Positions 18,342-27,054 are shown, counted from the first letter of the stretch. The stretch is 64,000 bases of DNA from Tepidibacter thalassicus DSM 15285 (GCF_900129915.1 NZ_FQXH01000008.1:1-64000), one strand, 5' to 3'. Notes: a model not told the origin generated them from the letters alone. A program made the numbers and translations.

Positions 18342-19031
18342 CTATTTTATCTTATATCCAACTCCTCTTATAGTTTCTATATATTTAGGTCTTTTATCAT
18401 CTTCTTCTATTTTTTTTCTTAAATGTCTTATGTGAACATCTACCGTTCTAGTTTCTCCAAAATACTCATATCCCCATATTTTATCTAATAAAAAATTTCT
18501 TGATAAAACTTTGCCCCTATTTTGAATTAATAATTTCAAAAGCTCAAATTCTTTTAATGTCAGATCTATTCTTTCCCCATTTTTTGTAACCTCATAATTT
18601 TGAAGATCTATTTTTATTTCCCCCAAATTAATAATATCTCTAGTATCTCCTTTAGTCGAATTATATCTTCTAAGTACAGCATTTACCCTAGCTACTACTT
18701 CCTCTACACTAAAAGGTTTTATTATATAATCATCTGCCCCTACTTCAAGCCCTTCTATTTTATCTTTTTCCATAGTTTTTGCAGTAAGCATTATTACGGG
18801 TATATTTTTGATATTTTCATCTTTTCTTATTCTTTTTAAAACTTCAATTCCATCCATACTAGGAAGCATTCTATCTAAAAGAATTAAATCTGAATGCATT
18901 TCCCTAGCTTTAATAAAACCATCTAATCCATCATAAGCTACTTCAACTTCAAAACCTTTTACTTCTAAATTAAATTTTAAAAGTTCCACTATATTTTCTT
19001 CATCATCTATAACAAGTATTTTCCTACTCAT
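18342..19031 (-). CDS. OmpR/PhoB family response regulator
   Basis: A 229-residue DNA-binding regulator. The receiver domain (1-120) has the acidic pair DDEEN, phospho-acceptor Asp 53 in LILLDRMLPS, and the conserved Lys in IIKPFS. The winged-helix domain ends YIETIRGVGYKIK. It is encoded directly upstream of the kinase with which it must pair. The sequence resembles PhoB/PhoP and WalR-type regulators; the regulon cannot be inferred from position. Confidence 0.92.
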   Translation of the reverse strand: MSRKILVIDDEENIVELLKFNLEVKGFEVEVAYDGLDGFIKAREMHSDLILLDRMLPSMDGIEVLKRIRKDENIKNIPVIMLTAKTMEKDKIEGLEVGADDYIIKPFSVEEVVARVNAVLRRYNSTKGDTRDIINLGEIKIDLQNYEVTKNGERIDLTLKEFELLKLLIQNRGKVLSRNFLLDKIWGYEYFGETRTVDVHIRHLRKKIEEDDKRPKYIETIRGVGYKIK

Positions 19032-19045
19032 ATCTAACCTCCCAC

Positions 19046-19753
19046 TTATACTAACTCAATTATAAGTCCCATTCTTTTAGATGTTTTATTGTCCCTCCTA
19101 TAAGAATAAAATAAATGTTCATTACAATTTGTACATAAATTCAAATTAACTATATTTTCTCTTTTTATTCCATTCTTAATTAATATATGTTCATTTATTT
19201 TCCAAAGATCTAAAAAATATTTTTTCTCTTTAATTATATAAAAATTATCACTCAAGTTTGTAAATTTATTGTTAAATTTCTCAATCAAATCTATTCCCAC
19301 TTCATAACAACAAGGACCTATTGATGGCCCTATAACACAAACTATATCTTCACTCTTAGAATTAAACTTTTCCTTCATTTTTATTATTAAATTTGAAGAT
19401 ATTTCTTCGAAAGTCCCTTTCCAACCAGCATGAACACATCCTATAATATTATTCCTTATATCTATAAACCCTATAGATACACAATCTGCTACAAATACCA
19501 TTATTGGAACTTTAGACAATTTAGTTATAAGTCCATCGCCATTATTAACTATACCTGTCTTTTCAATATCATCTATCAATATTACATTATCTCCATGAAC
19601 TTGTTTATTAAATGTTAAATTTTTAAAATTAAACCCCAAATCATCACAAACTTTTTCTCTATCACTTTCTTTAGAAACATCTATATCCTTAGTTGTAAAA
19701 GCAACTTTAACAAAAGGATATTTTTTTACCTCATCAAAAAATATATATTTCAC
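19046..19753 (-). CDS. pgeF: Peptidoglycan editing factor PgeF / purine nucleoside phosphorylase (YfiH family)
   Basis: A copper-oxidase-fold multifunctional protein. Relatives phosphorolyse adenosine and inosine, and in E. coli correct misincorporated serine in wall precursors. The zinc or metal ligands are visible in NKQVHGDNV, VFVADCVSIGF and GCVHAGWKGT. The start is placed at GTG 19753, after an AAAAGGTG site that overlaps the nrdR stop; an ATG at 19771 lies inside nrdR without a site. Its position just upstream of the division genes parallels ylmD in Bacillus. Confidence 0.9.
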   Translation of the reverse strand: MKYIFFDEVKKYPFVKVAFTTKDIDVSKESDREKVCDDLGFNFKNLTFNKQVHGDNVILIDDIEKTGIVNNGDGLITKLSKVPIMVFVADCVSIGFIDIRNNIIGCVHAGWKGTFEEISSNLIIKMKEKFNSKSEDIVCVIGPSIGPCCYEVGIDLIEKFNNKFTNLSDNFYIIKEKKYFLDLWKINEHILIKNGIKRENIVNLNLCTNCNEHLFYSYRRDNKTSKRMGLIIELV

Positions 19754-19757
19754 AAAA

Positions 19758-20216
19758 TCACCTTTTCTCATTTAGTATTTTTTCAAGTTCTTGTAAAAAA
19801 GTATTTATATCTTTAAAATGTCTATACACAGATGCAAATCTAACATAAGCTACTTCATCTATTTCTTTCAATTTTTCCATAACTAATTCTCCAATTTTTT
19901 TACTATCTATTTCTTTAACCATACTTCTATTTATAATACTCTCTATATCTTTAACCATCTTTTCTATAACATCAATAGACACTGGTCTTTTTTCACAAGC
20001 TTTTATAATTCCATTTATTATTTTGCTTCTATCAAAACTTTCTCTATTTCCATCTTTTTTTATTACCATCAATGTTATATCTTCTATCCTCTCATAAGTA
20101 GTAAATCTTTTTTTACAACTTTCACATTCTCTTCTTCTTCTTATAGAACTTCCTTCATCAGTCGGTCGAGAATCAATTACTTTTGATTGAGAAAAATTGC
20201 AATATGGACACTTCAT
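19758..20216 (-). CDS. nrdR: Transcriptional repressor NrdR
   Basis: Represses ribonucleotide reductase genes when dATP/ATP binds. The zinc ribbon has CPYC and CESC pairs (residues 2-5 and 31-34) and is followed by an ATP-cone domain (about 48-138). The protein is 152 residues from ATG 20216, which has GGAGGG upstream; an ATG eight codons earlier has no site. No ribonucleotide reductase gene is in the window. Confidence 0.95.
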   Translation of the reverse strand: MKCPYCNFSQSKVIDSRPTDEGSSIRRRRECESCKKRFTTYERIEDITLMVIKKDGNRESFDRSKIINGIIKACEKRPVSIDVIEKMVKDIESIINRSMVKEIDSKKIGELVMEKLKEIDEVAYVRFASVYRHFKDINTFLQELEKILNEKR

Positions 20217-20267
20217 AAAATAAATCCCTCCAATTTTCATCTTAAGTTAATTATATACATTAATAAA

Positions 20268-20531
20268 CTATATGTCCATGCTATTAAGTTCTACCCTCTG
20301 ATCAATATTTACTAAAATTGTGTCACACCCTATTTTTACTATCTCATTCCACAAAATAGAATAACACTCTCCTCTTCCCAATAAATACATCTTTGAATTT
20401 TCATTAAAAATAATTAAAGATCTTATTTTCCCCTCATTCATATCCAATTCTATATCATTTATAAATCCTAATTTTTTCCCATTATTTATATTTACAACCT
20501 CTTTTTCCATAATATCTGATATCTTAAACAT
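20268..20531 (-). CDS. YlmC/YmxH family PRC-barrel sporulation protein
   Basis: An 87-residue single PRC-barrel protein (KEVVNINNGKKLGFINDIELDMNEGKIRSLII...). YlmC/YmxH members are found after sigG in Bacillus and Clostridia, and that neighbourhood is kept here. The molecular role is unknown. It begins at ATG with AAGGAGGGGG upstream and is separated from sigG by a terminator. Confidence 0.85.
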   Translation of the reverse strand: MFKISDIMEKEVVNINNGKKLGFINDIELDMNEGKIRSLIIFNENSKMYLLGRGECYSILWNEIVKIGCDTILVNIDQRVELNSMDI

Positions 20532-20603
20532 ACAAAATCCCCCTCCTTATAAATAATAAATATGAATTTAAAAATTATTTTATAACAAATACAAAAATAC
20601 TAA

Positions 20604-20632
20604 ACAAAAAAAATGACCTCAAATTTAAGGTC
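20604..20632 (-). terminator. Terminator of sigG
   Basis: A GACCTT / GAGGTC hairpin (20615-20632) overlaps the sigG stop codon and is followed by a run of U on the minus strand (20613-20604). It ends the spoIIGA-sigE-sigG transcript. Confidence 0.75.
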
Positions 20633-21404
20633 AAATATATTTTCTCATATTTTTCAAAGCATTTTTTTCTATTCTCGAAACTTGAGCTTGTGATATACCT
20701 ATCTCCTCAGCTACTTCTATTTGTGTTTTCCCTTTATAAAATCTTAAATCAAGTACAAGTTTTTCTCTACTATTTAATTTTTTTATAGCCTCTCTTAATG
20801 CAATTTCTTCTATCCACACCTCGTCATTCCCTTTTTTATCTTGAACTTGATCCATCACATATATAGCATCTCCATTATCCTGATATATAGGATCAAATAA
20901 TGAAATAGGATCTTGTATAGCATCAAGAGCCAATACTATATCCTCTCTATCTATATTAAGTTCCTTGGATATATCTGATATAGTAGGTTCTTTAGCATTT
21001 TCTCTAGTAAGTCTTTCTCTTACTTGGAGAGCTTTGTAAGCTATATCTTTTAACGATCTACTCACCCTTATAGGATTATTATCTCTTAAATACCTTCTTA
21101 TTTCTCCTATAATCATAGGAACTGCATAAGTTGAAAACCTTACATTTTGACTTAAATCAAAATTATCTATTGCTTTTATAAGCCCTATACATCCAATTTG
21201 AAATAAATCATCAATATTTTCTCCTCTATTATTAAATTTTTGTATTACACTTAGTACTAATCTCAAGTTTCCCTGTATAAATTCTTGTCTAGCATTTTCA
21301 TCTCCATCTTTTATTTTTGGTAAAAGTTCGAGCATTTGTTTATTACTTAATACTGGTAATTCAGATGTATTTACTCCACATATTTCTACTTTATTAATTT
21401 GCAT
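20631..21404 (-). CDS. sigG: RNA polymerase sporulation sigma factor sigma-G
   Basis: A forespore-specific sigma factor for late genes such as SASP. About 257 residues. The diagnostic N-terminus QINKVEICGVNTSELPVL is the sigma-G signature. Region 2 includes DDLFQIGCIGLIKAIDNFD and FSTYAVPMIIGEIRRYLRDN; region 4 includes GKTQIEVAEEIGISQAQVSRIEK. ATG 21404 gives the best family match; a TTG one codon upstream is better spaced from the AGGAGAGG site and could also serve. It follows sigE as in Bacillus, and its ribosome-binding site is part of a 10-bp inverted repeat described separately. Confidence 0.97.
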   Translation of the reverse strand: MQINKVEICGVNTSELPVLSNKQMLELLPKIKDGDENARQEFIQGNLRLVLSVIQKFNNRGENIDDLFQIGCIGLIKAIDNFDLSQNVRFSTYAVPMIIGEIRRYLRDNNPIRVSRSLKDIAYKALQVRERLTRENAKEPTISDISKELNIDREDIVLALDAIQDPISLFDPIYQDNGDAIYVMDQVQDKKGNDEVWIEEIALREAIKKLNSREKLVLDLRFYKGKTQIEVAEEIGISQAQVSRIEKNALKNMRKYI

Positions 21405-21417
21405 CAATACCAGTCCT

Positions 21418-21478
21418 CTCCTCAAAATATTTCTTTTTCAATTATTTACATAAATAAATTTTTTATACTTTTGAGGAG
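21418..21478 (-). promoter_or_regulatory. Candidate ribosome-binding-site-sequestering hairpin in the sigG leader
   Basis: On the minus strand CTCCTCAAAA (21478-21469) is perfectly complementary to TTTTGAGGAG (21427-21418), which contains the core of the sigG ribosome-binding site. The 41-base loop holds the candidate sigG promoter. RNA that reads through from sigE would carry both arms; RNA begun at the inner promoter would carry only the second. The pairing is seen directly; the regulatory role is inferred. Confidence 0.6.
21441..21468 (-). promoter_or_regulatory. Possible sigma-F/sigma-G promoter of sigG
   Basis: GTATA (21468-21464) and GTAAATAAT (21449-21441), 14 bases apart, loosely fit the sigma-F pattern GywTA - about 16 - GGnrAnAnT. 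The spacing is short and the -10 has one mismatch. Its position in front of sigG makes it worth noting. Confidence 0.3.
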
Positions 21479-21495
21479 CTATAAATATTAGGAAA

Positions 21496-22227
21496 TTATA
21501 CAAATTTTTTCATTTCTTTTTTTAATCTGAATATTATTTTTTTCTCCAATCTTGATATGTACGATTGCGATATCCCTAAAATATTCGCTACTTCTTTTTG
21601 AGTTTTTTCATTTCCATTTTGAAGCCCAAATCTCAACTCCATAATTTGCTTTTCTCTATTAGATAATTTATCTAAAGCTATCTGAAGAAGTTCTTTGTCT
21701 ATTTCTTCTTCTATCAATTTATATATTTCATCATTTTCTGTTCCAAGAACATCTGAAAGCAGAAGTTCATTTCCATCTAAATCAACATTTAATGGCTCGT
21801 CAAATGAAACTTCAACCTTCTTTTTACTATTTTTCCTCAAATACATAAGTATTTCATTTTCTATACATCTTGAAGCATATGTTGCAAGTTTTATATTTTT
21901 ATCAAGTTTAAATGTATTTACAGCTTTTATAAGTCCAATAGTTCCTATAGAAATTAAATCTTCTATATCTAATCCTGTATTTTCAAATTTTCTAGATATA
22001 TAAACAACTAATCTTAAATTTCTTTCAATCAATATACTTTTTACATTTTCATCTTTATCAATATTTTTCAAAAGTTCTGCTTCTTCTTCTGGATTCAAAG
22101 GCGGTGGAAGTATATCATTACCACCTAAATAATACATTTCATCATAATTCATAAATCCAAACTTAATTAACATTCTGTTGATTAAATACAAAATTTTACT
22201 CTTTAATAAATTAAAAAACTTTAACAT
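21496..22227 (-). CDS. sigE: RNA polymerase sporulation sigma factor sigma-E (pro-form)
   Basis: The mother-cell sigma factor, made as an inactive precursor. Of 243 residues, the first ~34 form the hydrophobic/basic pro-sequence. The junction [14 protein letters not shown] corresponds to the SpoIIGA cleavage region. Region 2 has [17 protein letters not shown] and region 4 has [22 protein letters not shown]. It lies between its processing protease spoIIGA and sigG, the canonical spoIIG-spoIIIG arrangement. The ATG follows GAGGGGGG. Confidence 0.97.
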   Translation of the reverse strand: MLKFFNLLKSKILYLINRMLIKFGFMNYDEMYYLGGNDILPPPLNPEEEAELLKNIDKDENVKSILIERNLRLVVYISRKFENTGLDIEDLISIGTIGLIKAVNTFKLDKNIKLATYASRCIENEILMYLRKNSKKKVEVSFDEPLNVDLDGNELLLSDVLGTENDEIYKLIEEEIDKELLQIALDKLSNREKQIMELRFGLQNGNEKTQKEVANILGISQSYISRLEKKIIFRLKKEMKKFV

Positions 22228-22262
22228 AAATACCCCCCCTCATAAAATAAAAATTTTATATT

Positions 22263-23102
22263 TTAAATAAAATTTGGATTAATTATTGCATTATACTCAT
22301 CATTTTGAGCAAAATTTGATAATCCTAAAATAATATTTCCCTTTTTATTTCCATCCACTTCTACATAATCAGCTTTAATTCCAAGTATTAAACCTCTCTC
22401 ATTTCCAACAATTTTATACGGTATTATCCTAAATCTATTTGAAATATCAATACTCAACTTACTTAATAAATAATTTACTTTTTTAAAATCCATAATAGAA
22501 TAATCTATATAAACTAATTCCTCAGGCAAAATCTTTTCTAACTCCTTTACATCTACTATCATGACAGGATCTTTTGTTATAGGGTCTTTTAATAAATTAC
22601 CTGTATCTAATAAGGCTTTAAATGTTAAAATATTATCTTCAATTTTAACACATACTTCTTTTTGAATATCTTTAAATATATTCAAACTTTTTAAATCATT
22701 ATAAAAACAACTCAATATCTTATAACTAATAAAAACTATTGTAATTATTAAAGAAATTGTAATATTATTTATACCTATAAAATACTCTATAAAAAAAACA
22801 CTTCCACCTAAAAATATACTCACTAAATAAAATGTAAATAAAGTTCTTAAAAACTGTTTTATATTTTTATACTCAAAAGCAACTAATACTATTAAACTAC
22901 TAAATATAATTTTAAATATAATAGTGTATAAAAAATAAAATTTTGGAATAAAATAAAACATAGAATATACAGCTCCAATTAATGCACCAATTAATGCTTT
23001 ATACCTAACTAAATATAAATTAAGTATTTTAGAAGTAGTTTTTATCATAATATAATCTAATAATAAATTTTCAAAAAAATAATACTCTGCATAAACTATC
23101 AT
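22263..23102 (-). CDS. spoIIGA: Sigma-E processing peptidase SpoIIGA
   Basis: A membrane aspartic protease that removes the sigma-E pro-sequence on receiving a forespore signal. The N-terminal half carries about five hydrophobic helices (residues 5-150). The C-terminal half is a retropepsin-like domain with the catalytic motif LLDTGNLL near residue 185. About 279 residues, near the family norm. ATG 23102 with AGGTG is preferred to the GTG three codons upstream. It is followed by sigE after 35 bases. Confidence 0.94.
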   Translation of the reverse strand: MIVYAEYYFFENLLLDYIMIKTTSKILNLYLVRYKALIGALIGAVYSMFYFIPKFYFLYTIIFKIIFSSLIVLVAFEYKNIKQFLRTLFTFYLVSIFLGGSVFFIEYFIGINNITISLIITIVFISYKILSCFYNDLKSLNIFKDIQKEVCVKIEDNILTFKALLDTGNLLKDPITKDPVMIVDVKELEKILPEELVYIDYSIMDFKKVNYLLSKLSIDISNRFRIIPYKIVGNERGLILGIKADYVEVDGNKKGNIILGLSNFAQNDEYNAIINPNFI

Positions 23103-23142
23103 TAAAATCACCTATTAAAATTTTTAAATTATCCATAAATAA

Positions 23143-23189
23143 ATTATACTAAATCACTTATTATTTTTATGTCATAATACGTAGTCGAA
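23143..23189 (-). promoter_or_regulatory. Candidate Spo0A-dependent spoIIG promoter
   Basis: On the minus strand ATGACA (23175-23170), a 21-bp spacer and TATAAT (23148-23143). A near 0A-box, TTCGACT against consensus TTCGACA, lies at 23189-23183, upstream of the -35. The B. subtilis spoIIG promoter also has an over-long spacer and upstream Spo0A boxes, so the layout is suggestive. One 0A box with a mismatch could be chance. Confidence 0.45.
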
Positions 23190-23233
23190 TTTAAAATTAT
23201 TTCTTCAATTTATAACAAAATTTTATTAAACAC

Positions 23234-23264
23234 AAAAAAAGAAGAAGACTTCTTTATCTTCTTC
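23234..23264 (-). terminator. Terminator of ftsZ
   Basis: GAAGAAGA (minus strand 23264-23257) pairs with TCTTCTTC (23248-23241), followed by TTTTTTT. The first arm lies inside the ftsZ coding end, in codons for the terminal arginine run, so coding and termination signals overlap. Confidence 0.8.
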
Positions 23265-24363
23265 TCCTTAAAAATGTAGGTATGTCCAAATCATGATCAA
23301 AATTATTTTGTTTTTCTTCTCTTGATTTTCTTTCTTCTCTTACTTCATTATTTATTTCATTGTTTTTTTCCTTCTCTTTATAATTCGATATATCTAAAGC
23401 ATTATCTTGACCTTCTTGAAATCCTGTTGCTATAACAGTGATTTTAAGTTCATCTCCCAAATCTTCATTTATAACTGCACCAAATATTATATTCGCTTCT
23501 GGATCTGAAGCTTCTTGAACTAAACTTGCAGCTTCATTTATCTCAAATAAACCTAAATCTGATCCTCCAGTTATATTAAGTAATACTCCTTTTGCTCCTC
23601 TTATAGAAGTTTCAAGCAATGGACTTTGAATAGCTTGTTTTGCTGCTTCAATAGCTCTATTTTCTCCTTTAGCACTTCCTATACCCATATGAGCAAGCCC
23701 TTGCTCCCTCATTATAGTTTGAACATCAGCAAAATCTAGATTTACAAGACCAGGAACTGCAATTAAATCTGATATACCCTGAACACCTTGTTTTAAAACA
23801 TCATCAGCTATCCTAAAAGCTTCAAGCATAGAAGTTTTCTTTTCAACTACTTGAAGTAATCTATCATTAGGTATTGTTATTAAAGTATCTACATTAGATT
23901 TAAATTCTTTTATTCCCTGTTCTGCATGAAGCATTCTTCTTCTTCCTTCAAATGTAAATGGTTTTGTAACAACACCTACTGTAAGTATACCTAATTCTTT
24001 AGCAACTTGAGCTACTATTGGCGCTGCACCCGTTCCTGTTCCACCTCCCATACCAGCAGTAACAAAAACCATATCCGCTCCTTGAAGAGCTTGCATTATA
24101 GCATCTCTACTTTCTTCTGCAGCTTTTCTACCTATTTCCGGGTTTGCTCCTGCTCCTAAACCTCTCGTTAATTTTTCTCCAATTTGTATTTTTTGTTCAG
24201 CTTTAGAGGTAAAAAGAGCTTGCTTATCCGTATTTATAGCTATAAACTCAACTCCCTTTAGCTGAGCTTCTATCATTCTATTAACAGCATTATTTCCTCC
24301 GCCGCCTACTCCTATTACTTTTATCTGTGCAAATTGATCCATATCAACATCAAATTGTAGCAT
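23254..24363 (-). CDS. ftsZ: Cell division protein FtsZ
   Basis: A tubulin-like GTPase that forms the Z ring. Of 369 residues, [16 protein letters not shown] is at 15-30, the tubulin signature [10 protein letters not shown] near 106-115, and the T7 loop [11 protein letters not shown] near 206. A variable acidic linker follows, and the C-terminal tail [12 protein letters not shown] binds SepF/FtsA-type partners. AAGGAGG lies 7 bases before ATG. No ftsA gene lies between it and sbp. Confidence 0.98.
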   Translation of the reverse strand: MLQFDVDMDQFAQIKVIGVGGGGNNAVNRMIEAQLKGVEFIAINTDKQALFTSKAEQKIQIGEKLTRGLGAGANPEIGRKAAEESRDAIMQALQGADMVFVTAGMGGGTGTGAAPIVAQVAKELGILTVGVVTKPFTFEGRRRMLHAEQGIKEFKSNVDTLITIPNDRLLQVVEKKTSMLEAFRIADDVLKQGVQGISDLIAVPGLVNLDFADVQTIMREQGLAHMGIGSAKGENRAIEAAKQAIQSPLLETSIRGAKGVLLNITGGSDLGLFEINEAASLVQEASDPEANIIFGAVINEDLGDELKITVIATGFQEGQDNALDISNYKEKEKNNEINNEVREERKSREEKQNNFDHDLDIPTFLRRRR

Positions 24364-24468
24364 GTAGGAACCTCCTTACTATATAATAATTCATTTTAAA
24401 TTTATGCTATATTTATTACATTGCTTCTCAAAACTTTTATTAATATTTAAGGTATTCAACATAAAATA

Positions 24469-24822
24469 TTAATCTCCTCTTTTTTTGTTCAGTAATTTAT
24501 TAAAAACACACCTTCTAATTATAGCAAAATTTTGGAACAACCTTCCTCCAAACACAAATATACAAGCATAATAAAGTGGTACTCCCAATCTATCACCTAT
24601 ATAAGCCAATAACCCCGCTAAAATTGCATTTCCAAAAAAACCAGTTATAAATATAATATTATCATATTTTCCTTCTAAAGTTGCCCTTATTGCACCAAAT
24701 ACAGAATCCATGGCTGCTAATAAACCAACAGATATGTACAAAGAATAACTATCAGGATAAGTTACAGGTATATAATATCCAATAATTATCCCAAGTGCAA
24801 GTCCTATCAAAGATAAAATCAA
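24469..24822 (-). CDS. sbp: Small basic protein Sbp (DUF1290)
   Basis: A small integral membrane protein of about 117 residues with three or four helices and the conserved core VGLLAAMDSVFGAIRATLEGKYDNIIF. It is found in division clusters of Firmicutes and Actinobacteria near ftsQ and ftsZ; its function is not established. TTG 24822 is preferred because AAGGTG lies six bases before it; a GTG at 24831 is part of that site. The gene overlaps or abuts the stop of the preceding DUF881 gene. Confidence 0.85.
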   Translation of the reverse strand: MILSLIGLALGIIIGYYIPVTYPDSYSLYISVGLLAAMDSVFGAIRATLEGKYDNIIFITGFFGNAILAGLLAYIGDRLGVPLYYACIFVFGGRLFQNFAIIRRCVFNKLLNKKRGD

Positions 24823-24823
24823 A

Positions 24824-25552
24824 TTAATCACCTTCTTTTATATATGTAAAATTTATTTTCTTATCATATTTAGGTATTATAATTTCATCCATAACCTTTA
24901 AATTTACATCTATTTTGGAAATATATTTTAACAAAACTGCATAAGAATTAGGCGCTTGCATAGCTGCCTGCAAAAGTTTTTTATTTCCTATAGCCTTAAT
25001 AACAAATGGTGGTCCATAAGTTGAACCATTTACCGTTATTGTAGGGCCTGAACATTTAATTTCTGATAAAGATATCACTCTTTCTCCATTTATAGATATA
25101 GCTTCTGCACCTGCCACTTTTAAATCATTTACTATCATTAAAACATCTATATCGTGTACTAAGTAATTATTAAGCGTTTCTCCTTCTTCTAAAGGTTCTT
25201 CTAAAGGCTTTTCACTATCCTTTAATTCTACAATTACCCCTTCTCCTTTTACATCTTCAAAACCAGTAATAATTTTAATATCTTTTAATTCGTTTTCTAA
25301 TATACTACTTATAGAACCACTTTCATCTAACTCCAATTCATACTTAGCTACATCAGATTTTTTTTCGAAAACTAACTTTTTTATATTTTCTAATTCTACT
25401 CTCTCTAAATTAATTTGATTTTCCATCTCCTTTATACTTTTCAATGTAACAAAAGTATTATTGGGATTTAAACTTTTCATATGAATCGATATTATAATTC
25501 CCAAAAGAAACATCAAACAAATTATAGATTTTTGTTTTATTTTTTTGCTCAT
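24824..25552 (-). CDS. DUF881 family membrane-anchored protein (second copy)
   Basis: A 242-residue protein with a signal-anchor helix (residues 8-26), a short coiled coil (about 40-85), and the DUF881 domain with AGAEAISINGERVISLSEIKCSGPTITVNG near 145-175. Its partner at 25563 has the same layout. Two adjacent DUF881 genes near ftsQ/sbp are typical of Bacilli and Clostridia. A role in division or wall organisation is inferred from position only. Confidence 0.85.
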   Translation of the reverse strand: MSKKIKQKSIICLMFLLGIIISIHMKSLNPNNTFVTLKSIKEMENQINLERVELENIKKLVFEKKSDVAKYELELDESGSISSILENELKDIKIITGFEDVKGEGVIVELKDSEKPLEEPLEEGETLNNYLVHDIDVLMIVNDLKVAGAEAISINGERVISLSEIKCSGPTITVNGSTYGPPFVIKAIGNKKLLQAAMQAPNSYAVLLKYISKIDVNLKVMDEIIIPKYDKKINFTYIKEGD

Positions 25553-25562
25553 ATAATTTCAC

Positions 25563-26273
25563 CTACATTTTATTATCTACCGGTTTTGCATATTTAAATT
25601 TTACTTTTTTACTGTATCTAGGTATTTCAATATTTTCTTTTTTCTGTATAGTTATATCTAAATCCCAATCAGTTCTTAACTGCCATATTACACCAAATCT
25701 TAAATTCAAAGTTGCTTCCAATGTATCTGGATTTCCTATACATTTTATCTCAAAAGGAGGAAAAATTGGATCTCCATTTACCATCAACTTCTCTCCTAAC
25801 AAGAAAATTTCTGTATTTGAAACAATCCTTTCATTATTTATAGATATAGCCTCTGCTCCTGCCGCTTTTAATTTATTTATTATTCTTAATAAATTATCGT
25901 AATTATACAATAATATATTTCTATCTTGACTTCCCTTTGCTTCTTCTAATTTTATTAGAACTCCAGGTCCTTTAACATCAGTATACCCAGCTAAAATTTC
26001 ATATTTTTTCATATCGTTTTTTAAATTTTTTACAATTACACTTTTTTTAGCTTCAGAATCTTTGTACTCATCAATTCTATCTTCTAAACACTTTAATTCT
26101 TTTGCTAACGCCTCTTTTCTATCTCTTAAACTTTTAAGCTCTATAGCTAATTGATTTGCCTTTTGAGATGATACTAATCCTCCTGTCGTTTTATCCACAG
26201 TTTTAAATTCAATAATAAGCAACATCCCCAAAAAAAAGCTCAGTATTAATAATGATAAACTATTTTTTTTCAA
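25563..26273 (-). CDS. DUF881 family membrane-anchored protein (first copy)
   Basis: A 236-residue paralogue of the next gene: signal-anchor helix (4-22), coiled coil rich in Lys/Glu (35-80), then DUF881 with AGAEAISINNERIVSNTEIFL near 135-155. The start appears to be TTG at 26273, after a GGTGGTGGTG site, close to the ftsQ stop. Two extracellular copies could form a heteromer; this is inference. Confidence 0.84.
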   Translation of the reverse strand: MKKNSLSLLILSFFLGMLLIIEFKTVDKTTGGLVSSQKANQLAIELKSLRDRKEALAKELKCLEDRIDEYKDSEAKKSVIVKNLKNDMKKYEILAGYTDVKGPGVLIKLEEAKGSQDRNILLYNYDNLLRIINKLKAAGAEAISINNERIVSNTEIFLLGEKLMVNGDPIFPPFEIKCIGNPDTLEATLNLRFGVIWQLRTDWDLDITIQKKENIEIPRYSKKVKFKYAKPVDNKM

Positions 26274-26286
26274 AACACACCACCAC

Positions 26287-27009
26287 CTATTCAGGTCTAT
26301 ATACAGGATATCCTTTATATCTCATATCAACTATTCCTTTTGATATATTTCTTGTATATAAATCTATCAAAATTTTATTTAGCGCAAGCATTTTATACTG
26401 TACATCTTCACCTTTTCCAAGTAAAACTTCTATTCCTTGTATTGTATATAACCTAATGTTTTTATTTTTATCTACATTTATTTCAGATATATTACTTAAA
26501 ATATTAGCATTATTACAAGAATTTATCAAATCTAATATTTTTGCCAAAAAATCACTATCATCTAATTTTATTTTTTCTCCTACTTTTAAATTTTTAAAAT
26601 TTATTCCTGTAAGTAATGCTTTATCAACATTTTTAATATCTTCTTCTACTTTTAAAACCGTTCCTTCTTCGCTTATAAGTACATACGATCCCATATATGG
26701 TATAGCACACATATCCACTCTTTCCGCCAAATCTATAATCATTTTATTTGGAAATTTAATTTTTATATTTACATCTTTTATATACGGATTTTTTAATAAA
26801 TTGTTTTTTATATCTTTTAAATTATACATATATATATTTTTATTCATTTCTATTTTACCACTATTAAGTATATCTTCCTTATTCAATTTAACTTGTCCAA
26901 TTATTTCCAATTCTTTCAAACATAAAAAATCCGTCTTCATAAATATATATCCAAATATAGATACTATCAAAACTAATAACAATAGCAATATCTTATGTAT
27001 TTTTTTCAT
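26287..27009 (-). CDS. ftsQ: Cell division protein FtsQ/DivIB
   Basis: A bitopic divisome protein that stabilises the FtsL-FtsB/DivIC complex. About 240 residues: short cytoplasmic tail, transmembrane helix (residues 6-24), a POTRA domain (FLCLKELEIIGQVKLNKEDILN... to about 100), and a beta domain with YVLISEEGTVL. ATG 27009 is chosen because GAGGGGGTG precedes it; a GTG at 27021 is within that site. It sits between murA and the DUF881 pair. Confidence 0.87.
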   Translation of the reverse strand: MKKIHKILLLLLVLIVSIFGYIFMKTDFLCLKELEIIGQVKLNKEDILNSGKIEMNKNIYMYNLKDIKNNLLKNPYIKDVNIKIKFPNKMIIDLAERVDMCAIPYMGSYVLISEEGTVLKVEEDIKNVDKALLTGINFKNLKVGEKIKLDDSDFLAKILDLINSCNNANILSNISEINVDKNKNIRLYTIQGIEVLLGKGEDVQYKMLALNKILIDLYTRNISKGIVDMRYKGYPVYRPE

Positions 27010-27054
27010 ATTTTTTATCACCCCCTCTAAAATAAATGAAAAGAAGGCTTAAGC

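Noticed and set aside
26252-27052. Plus-strand frame of 266 codons opposite ftsQ
   Set aside because: Antisense shadow of the clearly recognisable ftsQ gene; Ile/Ser/Phe-rich translation typical of reversed AT-rich coding sequence.
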